Of a DNA stretch of 64,000 nt, positions 1-11,459 are shown piece after piece. The notes below the pieces were generated by a model. That model did no database searches. It was not told the DNA's origin and was given only the letters and a program-made list of their open reading frames with translations. The number at the start of each line of letters is the position of its first letter. Positions within the stretch are counted from its first letter, which is position 1. A program made the position numbers and the translations under genes. The stretch comes from Paramecium octaurelia (Eukaryota; Ciliophora; Oligohymenophorea; Peniculida; Parameciidae), in assembly GCA_905182995.1 (NCBI GenBank), contig CAJJDP010000022.1, forward strand, positions 381,488 to 445,487, read 5' to 3'.

Positions 1-997
1 ATTAAGAAAAAGTTGAGTATAGAATTCCAGGTTCAGACAATGGCCCTAGTTAATTATTCTCATGTAGCTCTGGGATTAGTAGATGGAACTGTGAAATTAT
101 TAGATATGAACACTAGTAAAGTGAGTTTTTATCCAAACACTTACATAAAACACTCAAAACCCATCAATTAATTAGTTGTACTTAAGTAAGATAAAGGAAT
201 TAGATTGGCATCATTGAGTGATGAAAATTATGCAATAATTTGGACATTAGGTGAAAATTATGTACCTTATCCTGAAAGAAAACTAGTTGGTTTTAAATAA
301 AAGTTAAATCATATCATGGATTTAGCTGACTCGTCTCATTTTCTTTGTTAAAGTGATACCTTTTTATAAATAATAAATTATCATGATAATAGAATATTGT
401 GTGACTTTGATTATAAAGGTTAATTAGTAGAGTTTGTGTATTTAAATAAATTTGAGAGATTTGCTACGATTTCACAAGGAAATATTGTGTCTATATATAG
501 TTTGAAATTGAGTGGGAATTAACAAAATGCTACTTAATTGGTAAATTGCTAATTAGAATCGATTCAACCTGCTATTCCAATTTCTAATATAAGCACTTGT
601 ATTGGAGTAGACTTTCAAAATGAATTAATTATTTGCTATGGATGTTGGGATGGATAAGTAAGATTGTACAATGTGTTTAAGAACAGTTTACTTGGAGAAC
701 ATTAGGTATTTAAGGTGATAGATATTATAGTTATTTAATAATAGGATCAAGGAAATGATTATTTTAAAACAAGAAAATTAATTTGTTTTGGTAGTTATTG
801 CTGAAAATTCAAAATAAATAAAAGGGATTTTGATTAAAAAAAATAAAGTACTTCTATTGGACAAGTATGGAGAACTGCTTGATTGTCCGAGTAAGAATGG
901 AAGTAATGTGTTGTAGTAAACAGTAGTAAAAAATAAAAACGGAATATTCTTACTAAGTGAAACATAGAAAGATATTGGTTTATATGAATTATGCTGA
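1..997 (+). CDS. WD-repeat-like protein, 5' truncated by window edge
   Basis: The frame opening at base 1 runs, with TAA/TAG as Gln, to a TGA at 995-997, with one 25-nt intron near 708-732. The start lies outside the window. Visible WD40-like strands include GLVDGTVKLLD, YAIIWTLG and CYGCWDGQVRLYN, each with the hydrophobic and Trp/Asp pattern of a beta-propeller blade. The C-terminal 80 residues are rich in Lys, Gln and hydrophobics and look like a further degenerate blade. No catalytic domain is visible. Such proteins are scaffolds, and the partners cannot be guessed from this piece. The next gene starts only 24 bp downstream on the same strand. Confidence 0.6.
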
Positions 998-1021
998 AAA
1001 TAATAATTATATAAAATAATA

Positions 1022-2780
1022 ATGCAAACTTAACACTTAGAAGAGATAGGAGTGAAAGATCCAATCAAGATAGGAGAGGGCTCATTCGGATAAGTGTATA
1101 AAGGGAATTTAAATGGGTAGGAAGTAGCAGTTAAAGTAAGGATTGTATAGTGATAGCACCAGATAATTCAAAATTCCTTCCTTTCTGAGATATCTATTCT
1201 AGAAAAAATAGATCATCCCAACATAATAAGACTACTAAAGGTAAAATAGTGCTGAATTTAGGAATAAAAATTTGGGAACATGTCTTACTTGGTTATGGAG
1301 TATTGTTCAGGTGGAACACTGAAGGATTATATTTAGAAGAAGCTTTCAGAAGATGAAATAATAGGCATTATGAGATCCTTATTATCAGCAGTGGAGTATT
1401 TGCATGGTCAAGGGATCATTCATCGAGACATCAAACCTGGTATCTAAATATGGTTATTAATTAATAGATAACATTTTAATCAAAAATAAAAATGACTTAT
1501 CTTCCATTAAATTAGCTGATTTCGGGCTAAGTTTCCAATATGATGCAGAGATCCAGTATTATTAAACAGTGTCTCATTAATGTGGTACCTTCATTTTCAT
1601 GGCACCCGAGTAGATCCTCAATATGTCATATAACAAAACTGTAGATACTTGGTCCTGCGGAATTGTTCTTTACATGCTATTACAAAAGAAACACCCATAT
1701 TATCCTAAATTTTCTACAAAGAATTAATTTATATAGAGTTTTCCCAACATTTAATACGATGAACCCAATAATACGTCATCATTAACTAGGGATTTCCTGA
1801 GACGTCTTTTGTGCTATGATCCTCATCGTCGCTACACAGCCTTGTAAGCTCTTTCACATCCATGGATCACAAGACGTCTTCAGGATAGTATCCCTATGGG
1901 TTTGAGAGAATTTGGTATATGCAAGCAATTACAAGAGAAGATGATTCAGTATATCAAAATGATCATGTTCTTCAAATATCTAAAAAGGAGTGGCGAATTG
2001 ACTGAGCATCGCAATCGATCAGAAAGCCATCCGGAAAGTCAAACGTATTCTGAAACGTCTATTCATAAATAGATACAACATAAGAGTAAACTCTTAAGAC
2101 CTTTAGTCTTAAAGAGCCAAACAAAATTTGAATAGAAACATGAGGAAATCAAAGGTAAAATTAGATTCTCTTAATTAACAGCATTGCTTACCTAATAAAA
2201 AAGTGAAGAGTAATTCTAATACCAGTAATAGATACAATAATAGATAATTAATAAAATATCTTCATAACCAGCATTGGATTCTCCGAAAAAGAAATATCAT
2301 GAAAAACACAAGTTTAGTGTTGATTGTGGAAATAATCATCAGATGATTTAGTTGGTATCATCGGTCTCTCCTATGAAAGGTGACTCAGAACATAGCAAAA
2401 TAGAATCACCTAAAAAGTCATTTAGAAAATCTTAATCTTTTTAAAGATTGATACTGCCTCAACTATCAGAATCTACACAAAGTTCTATAAGTCCTGATAA
2501 ACTCGTAAAGAAGGAATCAAAAACCCTTGTAATGAGAAAATCCTAATCTACCTTGCAGATTTGCTTAAGAAAGATTCAACAAGCCAATGAAATATGCGAA
2601 TAAAAGACAACCATCAGATAAAGGATGGAAACTTATGATTAAAAGAATTACAGCCATCGAATAATGCAAAAAGCCAACTCTTTAAATTCCTCTACGATAT
2701 CTCCAAAAAATAAACTTATTCAACAAATCATTTAATAGCAATAACAGCTCATTCTTCCATAATATAGAAAAAGATTATGA
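1022..2780 (+). CDS. Ser/Thr protein kinase with long Gln/Ser/Lys-rich tail
   Basis: A 562-residue protein with introns at 1136-1156, 1241-1261 and 1440-1467. The kinase domain fills about residues 10-275: glycine loop GEGSFGQVYKG, lysine in VAVK, HRDIKPDN (residue ~119, split by intron 3), DFGLS, GTFIFMAPEQ and the late-lobe arginine in RRYTALQALSHPW. All key catalytic residues are present, so an active kinase is expected. The domain resembles the ULK/CAMK side of the kinome, but I cannot assign a subfamily. The remaining ~290 residues are low-complexity and rich in Ser, Lys and Gln, without a visible domain. The first two introns are 3n long and each carries an in-frame TGA. The stop is 20 bp before the next gene's chosen start. 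Confidence 0.85.
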
Positions 2781-2800
2781 TAAAATTGATTATAATTATT

Positions 2801-5105
2801 ATGAATATAAATTCGATATTATTTCTTCTGCTCATTACTCATACAATCGCCAAAATGTACACTGAAGATTAACTCTATAATTGCAAAATCCCTCTTTAAA
2901 AATAGTAACATAATGATTAAAAACTTAAATTACATCCAATAGATTGTTGGATTTTCATCTTACTATGTATAAAATAAATGTATTAACAAAGCTCCCGTAA
3001 CTTTTTTTGGATCCTCAAGAATAATATACCAATTTCTAAAGAACACTAAACTGTTTGGAATCCCTGGAGATAGTGTTTTTGTTATTACAATAACCAATGG
3101 CATTGAAAGTGCTGCCTAGTTTTCAACGGCCATCTATGTGCTTGTAACTAATGAGGCTCCAATGTAGAACGCATTTTGCGAGGTAATTGCAAAAATAAAA
3201 TAGATTACAGGACTCGCAACTTCAATTGTTTTTATGATTTCAAATCTTAACATATTTGTTTATGCTGCCTATCCTTTGGCCTTAATTTACAATGCATTAG
3301 AATCAACAGCCAGAATCTTGAGAATTTTCAACTATTCGCTTCTTGCCTTAATTCTCTTGATTGTTATATTAGGAGAAAAAATAGTGTCCACTACTTTAAA
3401 TGGGTATCATAAATTTAATTTAGAATATGTGCAATATCAGCTACTGATAGTGTAACTTGGGATCTCATAATCTCACTCAGCTATTTATTTGTTTTCCTTT
3501 TATTTGCAACCATGTCCGTTCTTTATGCTATAACCTTTAAAAAGTTGATTCCGAAGTTCTCAACAATGAGACAAGCCAGAGGTTAATACCTAAGATATTA
3601 CTAAATGTTCATAGGGTTTAGTATAATTATGAAATTACTACTTGGAATCTTTAGTGCAATTAATTTATTAAATTGTTACATATTTCTTTAGGCTTGGTTA
3701 TAAGTTTCTGGAACTTTACAAAACATCACTCAAGCTTTGTGCATACTTGGATAAACTATCATCATTTTCAAAGATCCATCACTTAATTTGCTGTCCAGCC
3801 ATTCTTAAACAGCAGATAACAACATAGTCAATGATAATTAAGAGATCTCTTTATAACGTAACTTTGATTTATTAATGTAGAATTCAATGTTTTAGAATAA
3901 TTACATAAAGAAATGAAGAAAACTTAAGTAACCTCAATGTTGGCTGGAGTTCAAATACTTAGAAGACAAAAATAAGAAGATGTAATCTAATACAGAGATC
4001 TGGTTATTACTGAAGATTAAGATGGGAGTGGAAGCAATTCCAGTCAAGGAGACTTAAGTGAATTAATGGAAGCCATTTCCCAACCCTTTACAATTGAAGA
4101 AATAGAAGAATGTTTAGTCACCAACTTAAATAATTAAGTGTTAAAAGAGAAATTGAATATTGACTAGGAAATTGAAGTATTCTCTATGCGATGTATACTT
4201 TATGCACCTAAGATTTTCAACTATTTCATTACTATAGATAACATAGATATTGATGATTGCTTTGATTTAATCAAGAACTCTTCTAAAATTGATCAATTTA
4301 CAGGACCAGATGGAGGCAAAAGTGGTGAATTCTTCTTCTTCTCTTATAATAATCAACTGATCATCAAAACTATGAGGCAAAGTGAAGTGAACACCTACAA
4401 AAAGAGACTCTACAATTTTGCTACCTATCAAGTAAACAATCCTTTGTCTTTACTCAATAAAATTTATGGAATGTATACTTTTGAAAGAGAAGAATAATCT
4501 AATTCAAGAGTACATTTTCTGATCATGAAAAATATTTCATTAGGCATCCCAAGAAGTTAAATTCTGAGAACATACGATATGAAAGGCTCTGAATATGATA
4601 GAGAAGTACTAATTAAGAAACCTTCAAGTGATCTCTCATAGATGACCTTAAAGGATATTGATTTCTTTAAGATTGAACAACAATTATGGATTGATGAATC
4701 GATTTACAAAAGTTTTGTTTAATTCTATTTTTAGAACTCAATCAATCTCTAATTAATGATTCAATATTTTTAGAAAAATAAAAATTGATTGACTATTCCC
4801 TTCTTGTTATGATTATCGATTGGGATTAGAAAGAAAATGAATTGTAAAAGCATTTGGATGGTCAAAAAATGAACATTATCCCATCTATCAAAGAAAAAGG
4901 AGTATATTATATTATTAATTAGATATATTATCATATTGCCATTATCGATTACTTGTAATAATGGAATGTCAATAAATCTTTAGAAAGAAAAACAAAAAAG
5001 ATTATTACAATGAATATCCAACTAGATACTTCAGCGCAAGAACCAGATATCTATGGAAAAAGATTCTAAGAAAAATTAATTAATAGAATAGTTCCTTTGA
5101 AATGA
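2801..5105 (+). CDS. Receptor-phosphatidylinositol phosphate kinase fusion (GPCR-PIPK type)
   Basis: The model gives 737 residues with four short introns (20-25 nt). A hydrophobic signal-like start is followed by several membrane segments over roughly residues 45-340, for example YSLLALILLIVILG and LFVFLLFATMSVLYA. These are compatible with a seven-helix receptor, though I did not place all helices with certainty. Residues ~425-737 are a PIP kinase: GKSGEFFFF glycine-rich motif, LIIKT lysine, YDMKGSEYDR (the family DLKGS motif) and LIDYSLLVMIIDWD. The family phosphorylates phosphatidylinositol phosphates at membranes; the fused form is known from oomycetes and Dictyostelium (RpkA type). An in-frame ATG at 2777 overlaps the upstream gene's stop, so I prefer 2801, which still gives a signal-like N-terminus. 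Confidence 0.8.
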
Positions 5106-5201
5106 TATTTTCTAGTAAATATTTATTATATATTTATTTTTATTGAAAGACTCTTAAATTAAATTATCATTTTAACAAGCGAACATCGAATTATAAGAAC
5201 A

Positions 5202-5812
5202 ATGAATATTCGTATTAAATTAAAACCTACTAACTTATGGAATATATTTTCATATTTCAAACCTAATGAATTTTTTATTAAGATTAGAAAGGCTTATTTT
5301 TTTGTTATTACTTATATAACTTTAATTCAATAATTACTACAGAAAAGAAAATTAATGAATTGAGTGTCGAAGATATTTAATTATGATAGCACGCATTATT
5401 TCCTTAAATTTGTCTTATAAGAATAATAATTTCACTAAAAAATGTAAATTATGATTATTTTTAAATGTCTTATTATCCAAAGTAGGAATTTACTATTCTC
5501 AACTTTGCAAGATACAAAAATTTATCTTCTTATTATTGAAATATTAAATGCTAAATTATTTAATAGATCTTTTGTATAAATGAGTTGCTGAATGGACTAT
5601 CATTCAAACCTTTGGGTAAATTTGAAATATGCGAAATTGAATTTATAAATTTTTTAAAAGTGGAAATATTTGAATTTCTAGTTCTCTAATTTAAAATCCT
5701 CAAGCCATTTTTATCAAATCCAACTAAAATTTAATAATAATAATAATAAATAAAATTATAATCAGAAAATTTATCAATCAATTTAACACTAAATCCAATT
5801 AAAGTATAATGA
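5202..5812 (+). pseudogene. Possible small gene or gene remnant, weakly F-box-like start
   Basis: An ATG at 5202 opens about 50 codons that loosely resemble an F-box (NLWNIFSYFKPNE), then hits TGA. Further coding-like stretches in other frames continue to a TGA at 5810-5812, including a short poly-Gln run of TAA codons near 5730. I could not join them into one clean model with ordinary introns. It is either a gene whose introns I misplaced or a decayed copy. Base composition is more AT-rich than in the confident genes. Function unknown. Confidence 0.25.
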
Positions 5813-6030
5813 GATTAATATAGCATAGAGTAATGAAGAATAGAAGCATAGACTATAACTAGTAGTAATTACTATGTTTATTTTTGTTAAAGAATGACAA
5901 TACTAATATTATAATACTTATTTAAATAGGAGTATTCAATAGATTCCTTTCTTAAGTTAATCAACAAATAAATAATTACAACTTAAAGCATATAATAAAA
6001 TATCCATAAGTTTAACTTGAAGATTGTTAA
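5813..6030. other. Convergent intergenic spacer
   Basis: AT-rich sequence between the possible plus-strand gene ending at 5812 and the minus-strand pseudokinase ending at 6031. I see no motif beyond A/T runs. Confidence 0.4.
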
Positions 6031-7441
6031 TCATTCAAAAAAGTATATTTTTTTTATTTCAGTTGTTTCATCTGTTGATGATAACTCTCCATCAGATTCT
6101 GATGTGTCGGGATGAGTATCAATAGAATCGCCTATGGATTATTAAGTTTTGACTAACTACTTATAGCCTTCTGGAATGGATTCTTGATTAGATTCTGGAA
6201 TAGTAATTAAAGAAGTAATCTTAAAATTATCTTCAAATTATTATAGAGACTGAGATTAAGTTTAAGATTAACTTTTTACCCCAGCAATTATTGGTGTCTA
6301 AAATAGTTTTTTCAAATACCCAATCATACTCAATGTCTTTGTATCCTTTGAACACAGCTTTAAGATATTCATAATTAATTGGAATTTCGATGGGATCTAA
6401 TTTCGAAAATAAATTACTTAAAGATTTAATTCTATTTGCAAATTCTATTATACATATAGGAAAGGTCTTCAAAATCTTTTCTGGTAATAGGGAATTTTTT
6501 AAGTTAAAATAGTAATGAATTTTATCTGCTTAATTTCTAAACTATTTTGATTAGCCAAAGAATTCACCTTTTGTTAATAATTGAATCACAATATAGAGAA
6601 GACTCTCGAGATCATCCTTTGGATGTAATTCTTTTTTTAAAATAAGCAATTACATTAACCAAGATGTTACCCTATACTGGAATATTTACAAAGCTTTAAT
6701 GAATTTTAGGATAATTTTGAATTAGTTTTATATTAGTATGATTACTAAAAATTAGTGAGAAGTAGATTCTTTTAGTTATCTAAACATGTCAATAAGCTTG
6801 CCAAATTAAGATTCATATGTAAGAAGTTTGCTGAATGTATTAATTGTAATGCATCTATCTAAAATAATTTAAAATAATACTGTTTTCAAAATTATCAAGA
6901 TAATACAATCATAAGAAAAATCGTATTATAAAAATTGAAACCAGAATTTGACACTGGGTCCAGTTTTATTGAGAACTTAATACCTATATTAATTTAAAAA
7001 AATCCCATGATCAAGTAACTTGAGAAGACAATCTTAGAAATGTGAAACTAATTTATTAATATGTTTTCCATCTTCTTAAGTTTTATTCTAGATGTGATGT
7101 TAATTGGTAAAATATTAAAGTATTTTAGTACTATTATCTGGTTTGGAAAGTATAGTCATCCTGATTACACAAGATGATTATTTATTTAAATTGATGGCTT
7201 TTTAATATAAAAAATACCTTCAAAGATTGTAGAACTCTTCCCTTAATATATAACATTCAATAGAAGGTATTTATTATCAATAATAACAGGGGATTCCTTA
7301 GTATTTTGTTAAAAGTACAACATTTTCTCAAAATAATGTGTTATGTAATACCTTTAAAGAATGAAATGATTTAGCATTAACTTTCCCTGTGGACGATATT
7401 GGTTAACTGTCACTCTTAATTTTAGAATGTCTCTGTATCAT
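6031..7441 (-). CDS. Casein kinase 1-like pseudokinase with acidic tail
   Basis: Six introns (20-30 nt) join to 422 residues in one frame. The fold follows CK1: a leading strand with YQGKSSTIFEA in place of the glycine loop, IHSANFLH before the catalytic loop, YSSIGQHLGQ where CK1 has its ASIN-H motif, and HPKDDLESLLYIVIQLL, the CK1 helix F signature. Catalytic residues are missing: the ATP-binding lysine position reads CVIRM, HRD-x-KPDN reads HMNLNLAS, and DFG is replaced by LTNF. It is therefore probably catalytically dead and a scaffold or regulator. The last ~70 residues are rich in Ser, Glu and Asp. The start codon at 7439-7441 lies just inside the duplicated segment, so the second repeat copy carries only the first seven bases of the gene. 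Confidence 0.7.
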
Positions 7442-8653
7442 ATAGGTTTGAAAATATATTGTATAATTAATAATTTAGCACTGATATGAGATTGGAAGGA
7501 ATAATTAATAATTTTTGATAATTTAATAATATAGTTATAAGTAAAAATGACAATTAATACAATAAGATTATCATAAGGATTTCCTTCATATTCTTTTTTG
7601 GATAAAATTATTAAAATCGTTTGGAAAATTATGATTTTCAATAAATTAAAGATCATCTTAATATTCTTCGTCATAAAGATTTAAGTTCCTTATTTATAGA
7701 TTCTTAGATTCTGCTGCAGTAGAATTTACTGTTTTGATTTTAGTAGAGTCATGTTTACTTAATTTCTCTTATTTTACAGAAGGCTCAATGGAGTTTTTTC
7801 TTGATATATTAAGAGGTTTTTAATGAATCGAATTGACCAAACTGTATTTTGACAAGCCATCCAACCCTAAGGAATCAAGATCCTCTCGAAAAAATTCCTA
7901 TTCTAAACATTCCTATAAGGTAAATCGAAATTTTGGTTGGAATCTAGTCATTTAAATTAAAAGATTCTTTAAAGATTGTGGAACCTTGACTTTTTCACTA
8001 AAAGTAAGACTCCCAGGATTAGAGTTTCTAAAGGGATGAACTCCGAAGAATCTAATTAATAAATACAGATACATTTCATAAATGATAATTCCTAAACTAT
8101 AAACATCACATTAGGTGGTATACATTTTTTATTTTTCCTTATATTCCTATACTTCTGGTGCTGCATAACCAAGAGTACCACAATTGTAAAGGATATGCTC
8201 CTAATAATTTAAGTTTGTTGCAAACCCAAAATCAATAATGGCAATGTCAGTACTTGTTGGATCCTTATCTTTAAACATAATATTTTATGGCTTCAAATCT
8301 CGATGCATAATTTATTAAAAGTGAACATAGTTCATTGTTTCTAGTATGTCTTTGACTAATTGTTATTTCTGTGATAGACTAAAATTTAAAAGCTTTTCAT
8401 ATAAAATGCCACCTTCATAATGAGTCATTACTAACTCAATGTAATCTTGTTTAATTATAATTAAAAAAGATACTATTGGATTCAAACACCTCATATAATT
8501 TGGGAATATTTGGATAATCCAGACTTCTCATGATAAAGATTTCCTCTGCAAGACTCTTGGCTTGTCTATCTCTCATTTTATGTCCAAGTGGTGCTTTTGC
8601 TACTCTTTTTATTACAAATTTCTAATTTTGTTAATTAATTCCAAGGAAGACCT
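7435..8653. repeat. Exact 1219-bp direct repeat, copy 1
   Basis: Bases 7435-8653 appear identical by eye to 8655-9873, beginning GTATCATATAGG and ending AAGGAAGACCT. The copy contains the 3' two-thirds of the PH-domain kinase and the first seven bases of the pseudokinase. It directly abuts a single N at 8654. Introns and intergenic bases match as well as exons, which a real old duplication would not show. Confidence 0.95.
7586..8653 (-). pseudogene. Truncated duplicate of the PH-domain kinase (probable assembly artefact)
   Basis: This is the second appearance of the C-terminal part of the kinase annotated at 8806-10373, ending at TGA 7586-7588. It begins abruptly at the N, inside the glycine-loop region, with no start codon and no PH domain. 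The sequence is unchanged, so nothing suggests decay. If the repeat is collapsed, this segment and the complete gene are one and the same. Confidence 0.85.
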
Positions 8654-8654
8654 N
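8654..8654. other. Single-base assembly gap (N) between identical copies
   Basis: The only ambiguous base I noticed in the window. Left of it the sequence ends AAGGAAGACCT; right of it starts GTATCATATAGG, the start of the repeat unit. This is the pattern expected when two contigs whose ends overlap are joined without merging. Confidence 0.95.
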
Positions 8655-9873
8655 GTATCATATAGGTTTGAAAATATATTGTATAATTAATAATTTAGCA
8701 CTGATATGAGATTGGAAGGAATAATTAATAATTTTTGATAATTTAATAATATAGTTATAAGTAAAAATGACAATTAATACAATAAGATTATCATAAGGAT
8801 TTCCTTCATATTCTTTTTTGGATAAAATTATTAAAATCGTTTGGAAAATTATGATTTTCAATAAATTAAAGATCATCTTAATATTCTTCGTCATAAAGAT
8901 TTAAGTTCCTTATTTATAGATTCTTAGATTCTGCTGCAGTAGAATTTACTGTTTTGATTTTAGTAGAGTCATGTTTACTTAATTTCTCTTATTTTACAGA
9001 AGGCTCAATGGAGTTTTTTCTTGATATATTAAGAGGTTTTTAATGAATCGAATTGACCAAACTGTATTTTGACAAGCCATCCAACCCTAAGGAATCAAGA
9101 TCCTCTCGAAAAAATTCCTATTCTAAACATTCCTATAAGGTAAATCGAAATTTTGGTTGGAATCTAGTCATTTAAATTAAAAGATTCTTTAAAGATTGTG
9201 GAACCTTGACTTTTTCACTAAAAGTAAGACTCCCAGGATTAGAGTTTCTAAAGGGATGAACTCCGAAGAATCTAATTAATAAATACAGATACATTTCATA
9301 AATGATAATTCCTAAACTATAAACATCACATTAGGTGGTATACATTTTTTATTTTTCCTTATATTCCTATACTTCTGGTGCTGCATAACCAAGAGTACCA
9401 CAATTGTAAAGGATATGCTCCTAATAATTTAAGTTTGTTGCAAACCCAAAATCAATAATGGCAATGTCAGTACTTGTTGGATCCTTATCTTTAAACATAA
9501 TATTTTATGGCTTCAAATCTCGATGCATAATTTATTAAAAGTGAACATAGTTCATTGTTTCTAGTATGTCTTTGACTAATTGTTATTTCTGTGATAGACT
9601 AAAATTTAAAAGCTTTTCATATAAAATGCCACCTTCATAATGAGTCATTACTAACTCAATGTAATCTTGTTTAATTATAATTAAAAAAGATACTATTGGA
9701 TTCAAACACCTCATATAATTTGGGAATATTTGGATAATCCAGACTTCTCATGATAAAGATTTCCTCTGCAAGACTCTTGGCTTGTCTATCTCTCATTTTA
9801 TGTCCAAGTGGTGCTTTTGCTACTCTTTTTATTACAAATTTCTAATTTTGTTAATTAATTCCAAGGAAGACCT
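8655..9873. repeat. Exact 1219-bp direct repeat, copy 2
   Basis: Partner of 7435-8653. Here the repeat runs on without interruption into the 5' part of the PH-domain kinase (9874 onward), so this copy is embedded in a complete gene. Confidence 0.95.
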
Positions 9874-10373
9874 AATAAAATTACAAATTTAATACACCTC
9901 ACACGTGACTCCCTCTCCTATTTTTTGATTGATTGTGTAAAAATTTTCTATAATTTATTCTTAGATGCAATTTAACTTCAACTCATTAACAAAGTTCTAA
10001 ACTTCCTCTGTTTTATTGCCTGTAAAAATCTGCAGTTGAGATTGATCATGGGACAATGTGATTATTAATTAGTTTTCATTATTTCTAAAAGAACAATATA
10101 CATTTTTAAGAACTAGAAAGCCTCCTATTTCACCATTCTGTAATAGACAACTAGTAAAATATAGATCACTACCTCTCTAAAATAAAATAAGTGTTAGTTA
10201 TAAATCCTATATCTTCTCGGAGTTGCTCTCTTAAATAATTATCCTTATTTAAATAAAACTACTGTTTATTGATCTTCTGACAATTTATGAAAATCATAAT
10301 TAACCAAAGACTTCAAGTTTTTGTTCCAAAAAGATTGCTTTACAGATGATACAAAATATAAAGAGCTCTTCAT
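8806..10373 (-). CDS. PH-domain Ser/Thr protein kinase (CAMK-like)
   Basis: The model is 485 residues with four introns (35, 26, 28 and 21 nt). An N-terminal PH-like domain covers about residues 25-120 (LFKQGQLFKR start, then HLFYFRENGEIGGFLVLKN). The kinase domain follows: GEGVTCEVFLG loop, FVIKRV lysine, HRDLKPQNIMF (residue ~253), IIDFGFA and CGTLGYAAPEV. The PH domain should bind phosphoinositides or otherwise target the membrane, an attractive pairing with the receptor-PIPK 4 kb away, though that link is only inference. The tail is Lys/Ser-rich. The start ATG was chosen because it opens the PH frame. The 35-nt intron inside the PH domain is long for this genome but is needed to join PH strands. 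Confidence 0.8.
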
Positions 10374-10838
10374 TAATATTTAATAAAAAAAACATATTCA
10401 TTTTCTTGATATCTCAGGTAATAAATTAATTCCATCATAGATATTTCTTCGAATTACTTCTAAATTCTATGAAATTACTTAATGACTATAATCATTTGTA
10501 CACCAAGTATAATAATAAATTCATTACAAAATTAAAGTGAGAAATATTCAAACTAAATAAATTTAATAATTTTAATTATTTTAAAACCTATTTCTAGCTT
10601 TATATTTGCAATCGCCTTGAAAAATAACTATTAATTCATGATAAGCATGTATAAATAAAATAATTTAAATGTGAGCAATTTAATATAAAATATATAGTTT
10701 TGGCATAACGCCAAAACATACTACTACTATAAGACACATTTTTTAGATCGAAAATAAATGTTGAATAATTTAAAATCAAAAATTTGCATTTCTTTCATTA
10801 TTTTACAAGCGAAAAACAAGAGTTAAGTATTTAATATT
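10374..10838. promoter_or_regulatory. Divergent promoter region with a perfect 8-bp inverted repeat
   Basis: Spacer between the start of the PH-domain kinase (minus) and a possible small gene (plus). It is AT-rich apart from a GC-containing palindrome at 10697-10717. I see no other motif. Confidence 0.4.
10697..10717. repeat. Inverted repeat GTTTTGGC / GCCAAAAC, 5-base loop
   Basis: GTTTTGGC at 10697-10704 and its exact reverse complement GCCAAAAC at 10710-10717, separated by ATAAC. It stands out because G/C is rare nearby. It could be a protein-binding palindrome in the divergent promoter or a small hairpin. Confidence 0.7.
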
Positions 10839-11354
10839 ATGTTTGATTTTTCAGGATAATTTTGGTAAAGTCTTCCAATGATCAATAAAAATTAATTACT
10901 TAATTAGAATAATAAGAAAACATTAACTATTTCTAGATTTTAAATAAATTATATATAGAATCCAGAAACCATAGATTAACAGATGAAATAGAAATTATCT
11001 ATTGATATTTAATATGTTAATGGTTTATAATTTATAACTAGTGATCTAAGAAATCTTAGGTTAGTACTTGCACATAATACACTTATATTAGTAAAGTTAT
11101 CATAGAAAGATTATGTTTATGGAATATATTGATATAATGCTAAGTTAATTTAATAATGTAATACAGATTCTATATTCATTCTAACTAAAGAGCAGTTCAT
11201 TTTGAATAATAATCTAATTTAAAAAATGATTAATAAGACAATATCAAGAGAACTTAATTAATAGCGTAATTGTAAAAAGCTGAAAAATGTTTACGAAAAA
11301 AAGAATCGAAATTATTAAGCATGCCATAGTCTATATTCAATTGGAATAACATGA
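10839..11354 (+). CDS. Possible small hypothetical protein
   Basis: An ATG at 10839 opens a frame closed by TGA at 11352-11354 once one in-frame TGA is removed with a 30-nt GT...AG intron starting near 11121. The product would be 161 residues, Asn/Gln/Lys-rich, with no recognised domain. Composition is close to that of spacer DNA, so this may be a chance frame or a remnant. Confidence 0.35.
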
Positions 11355-11459
11355 ATTTAGTATAATTAACTAAATGTTAAAATTATGGTGCTATAAATAG
11401 AGTTTTAATCAGAATACTTTTAATTAACTTTTATTTTGTTTTATTAATTAAAAATTCTA

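Noticed and set aside
834..1064. Hydrophobic minus-strand frame across the end of the WD-repeat gene and the kinase start
   Set aside because: It overlaps two well-supported plus-strand genes and its Leu/Ile/Phe richness reflects AT composition.
5727..5750. TAA trinucleotide repeat as a microsatellite
   Set aside because: In this code it reads as a short Gln run in a possible coding frame, and it is too short to be notable.
7586..8653. A second, independent PH-kinase-like gene
   Set aside because: It has no start, no PH domain, and appears identical to the complete copy, starting exactly at the N. It is a duplicate of the same locus, not a paralogue.
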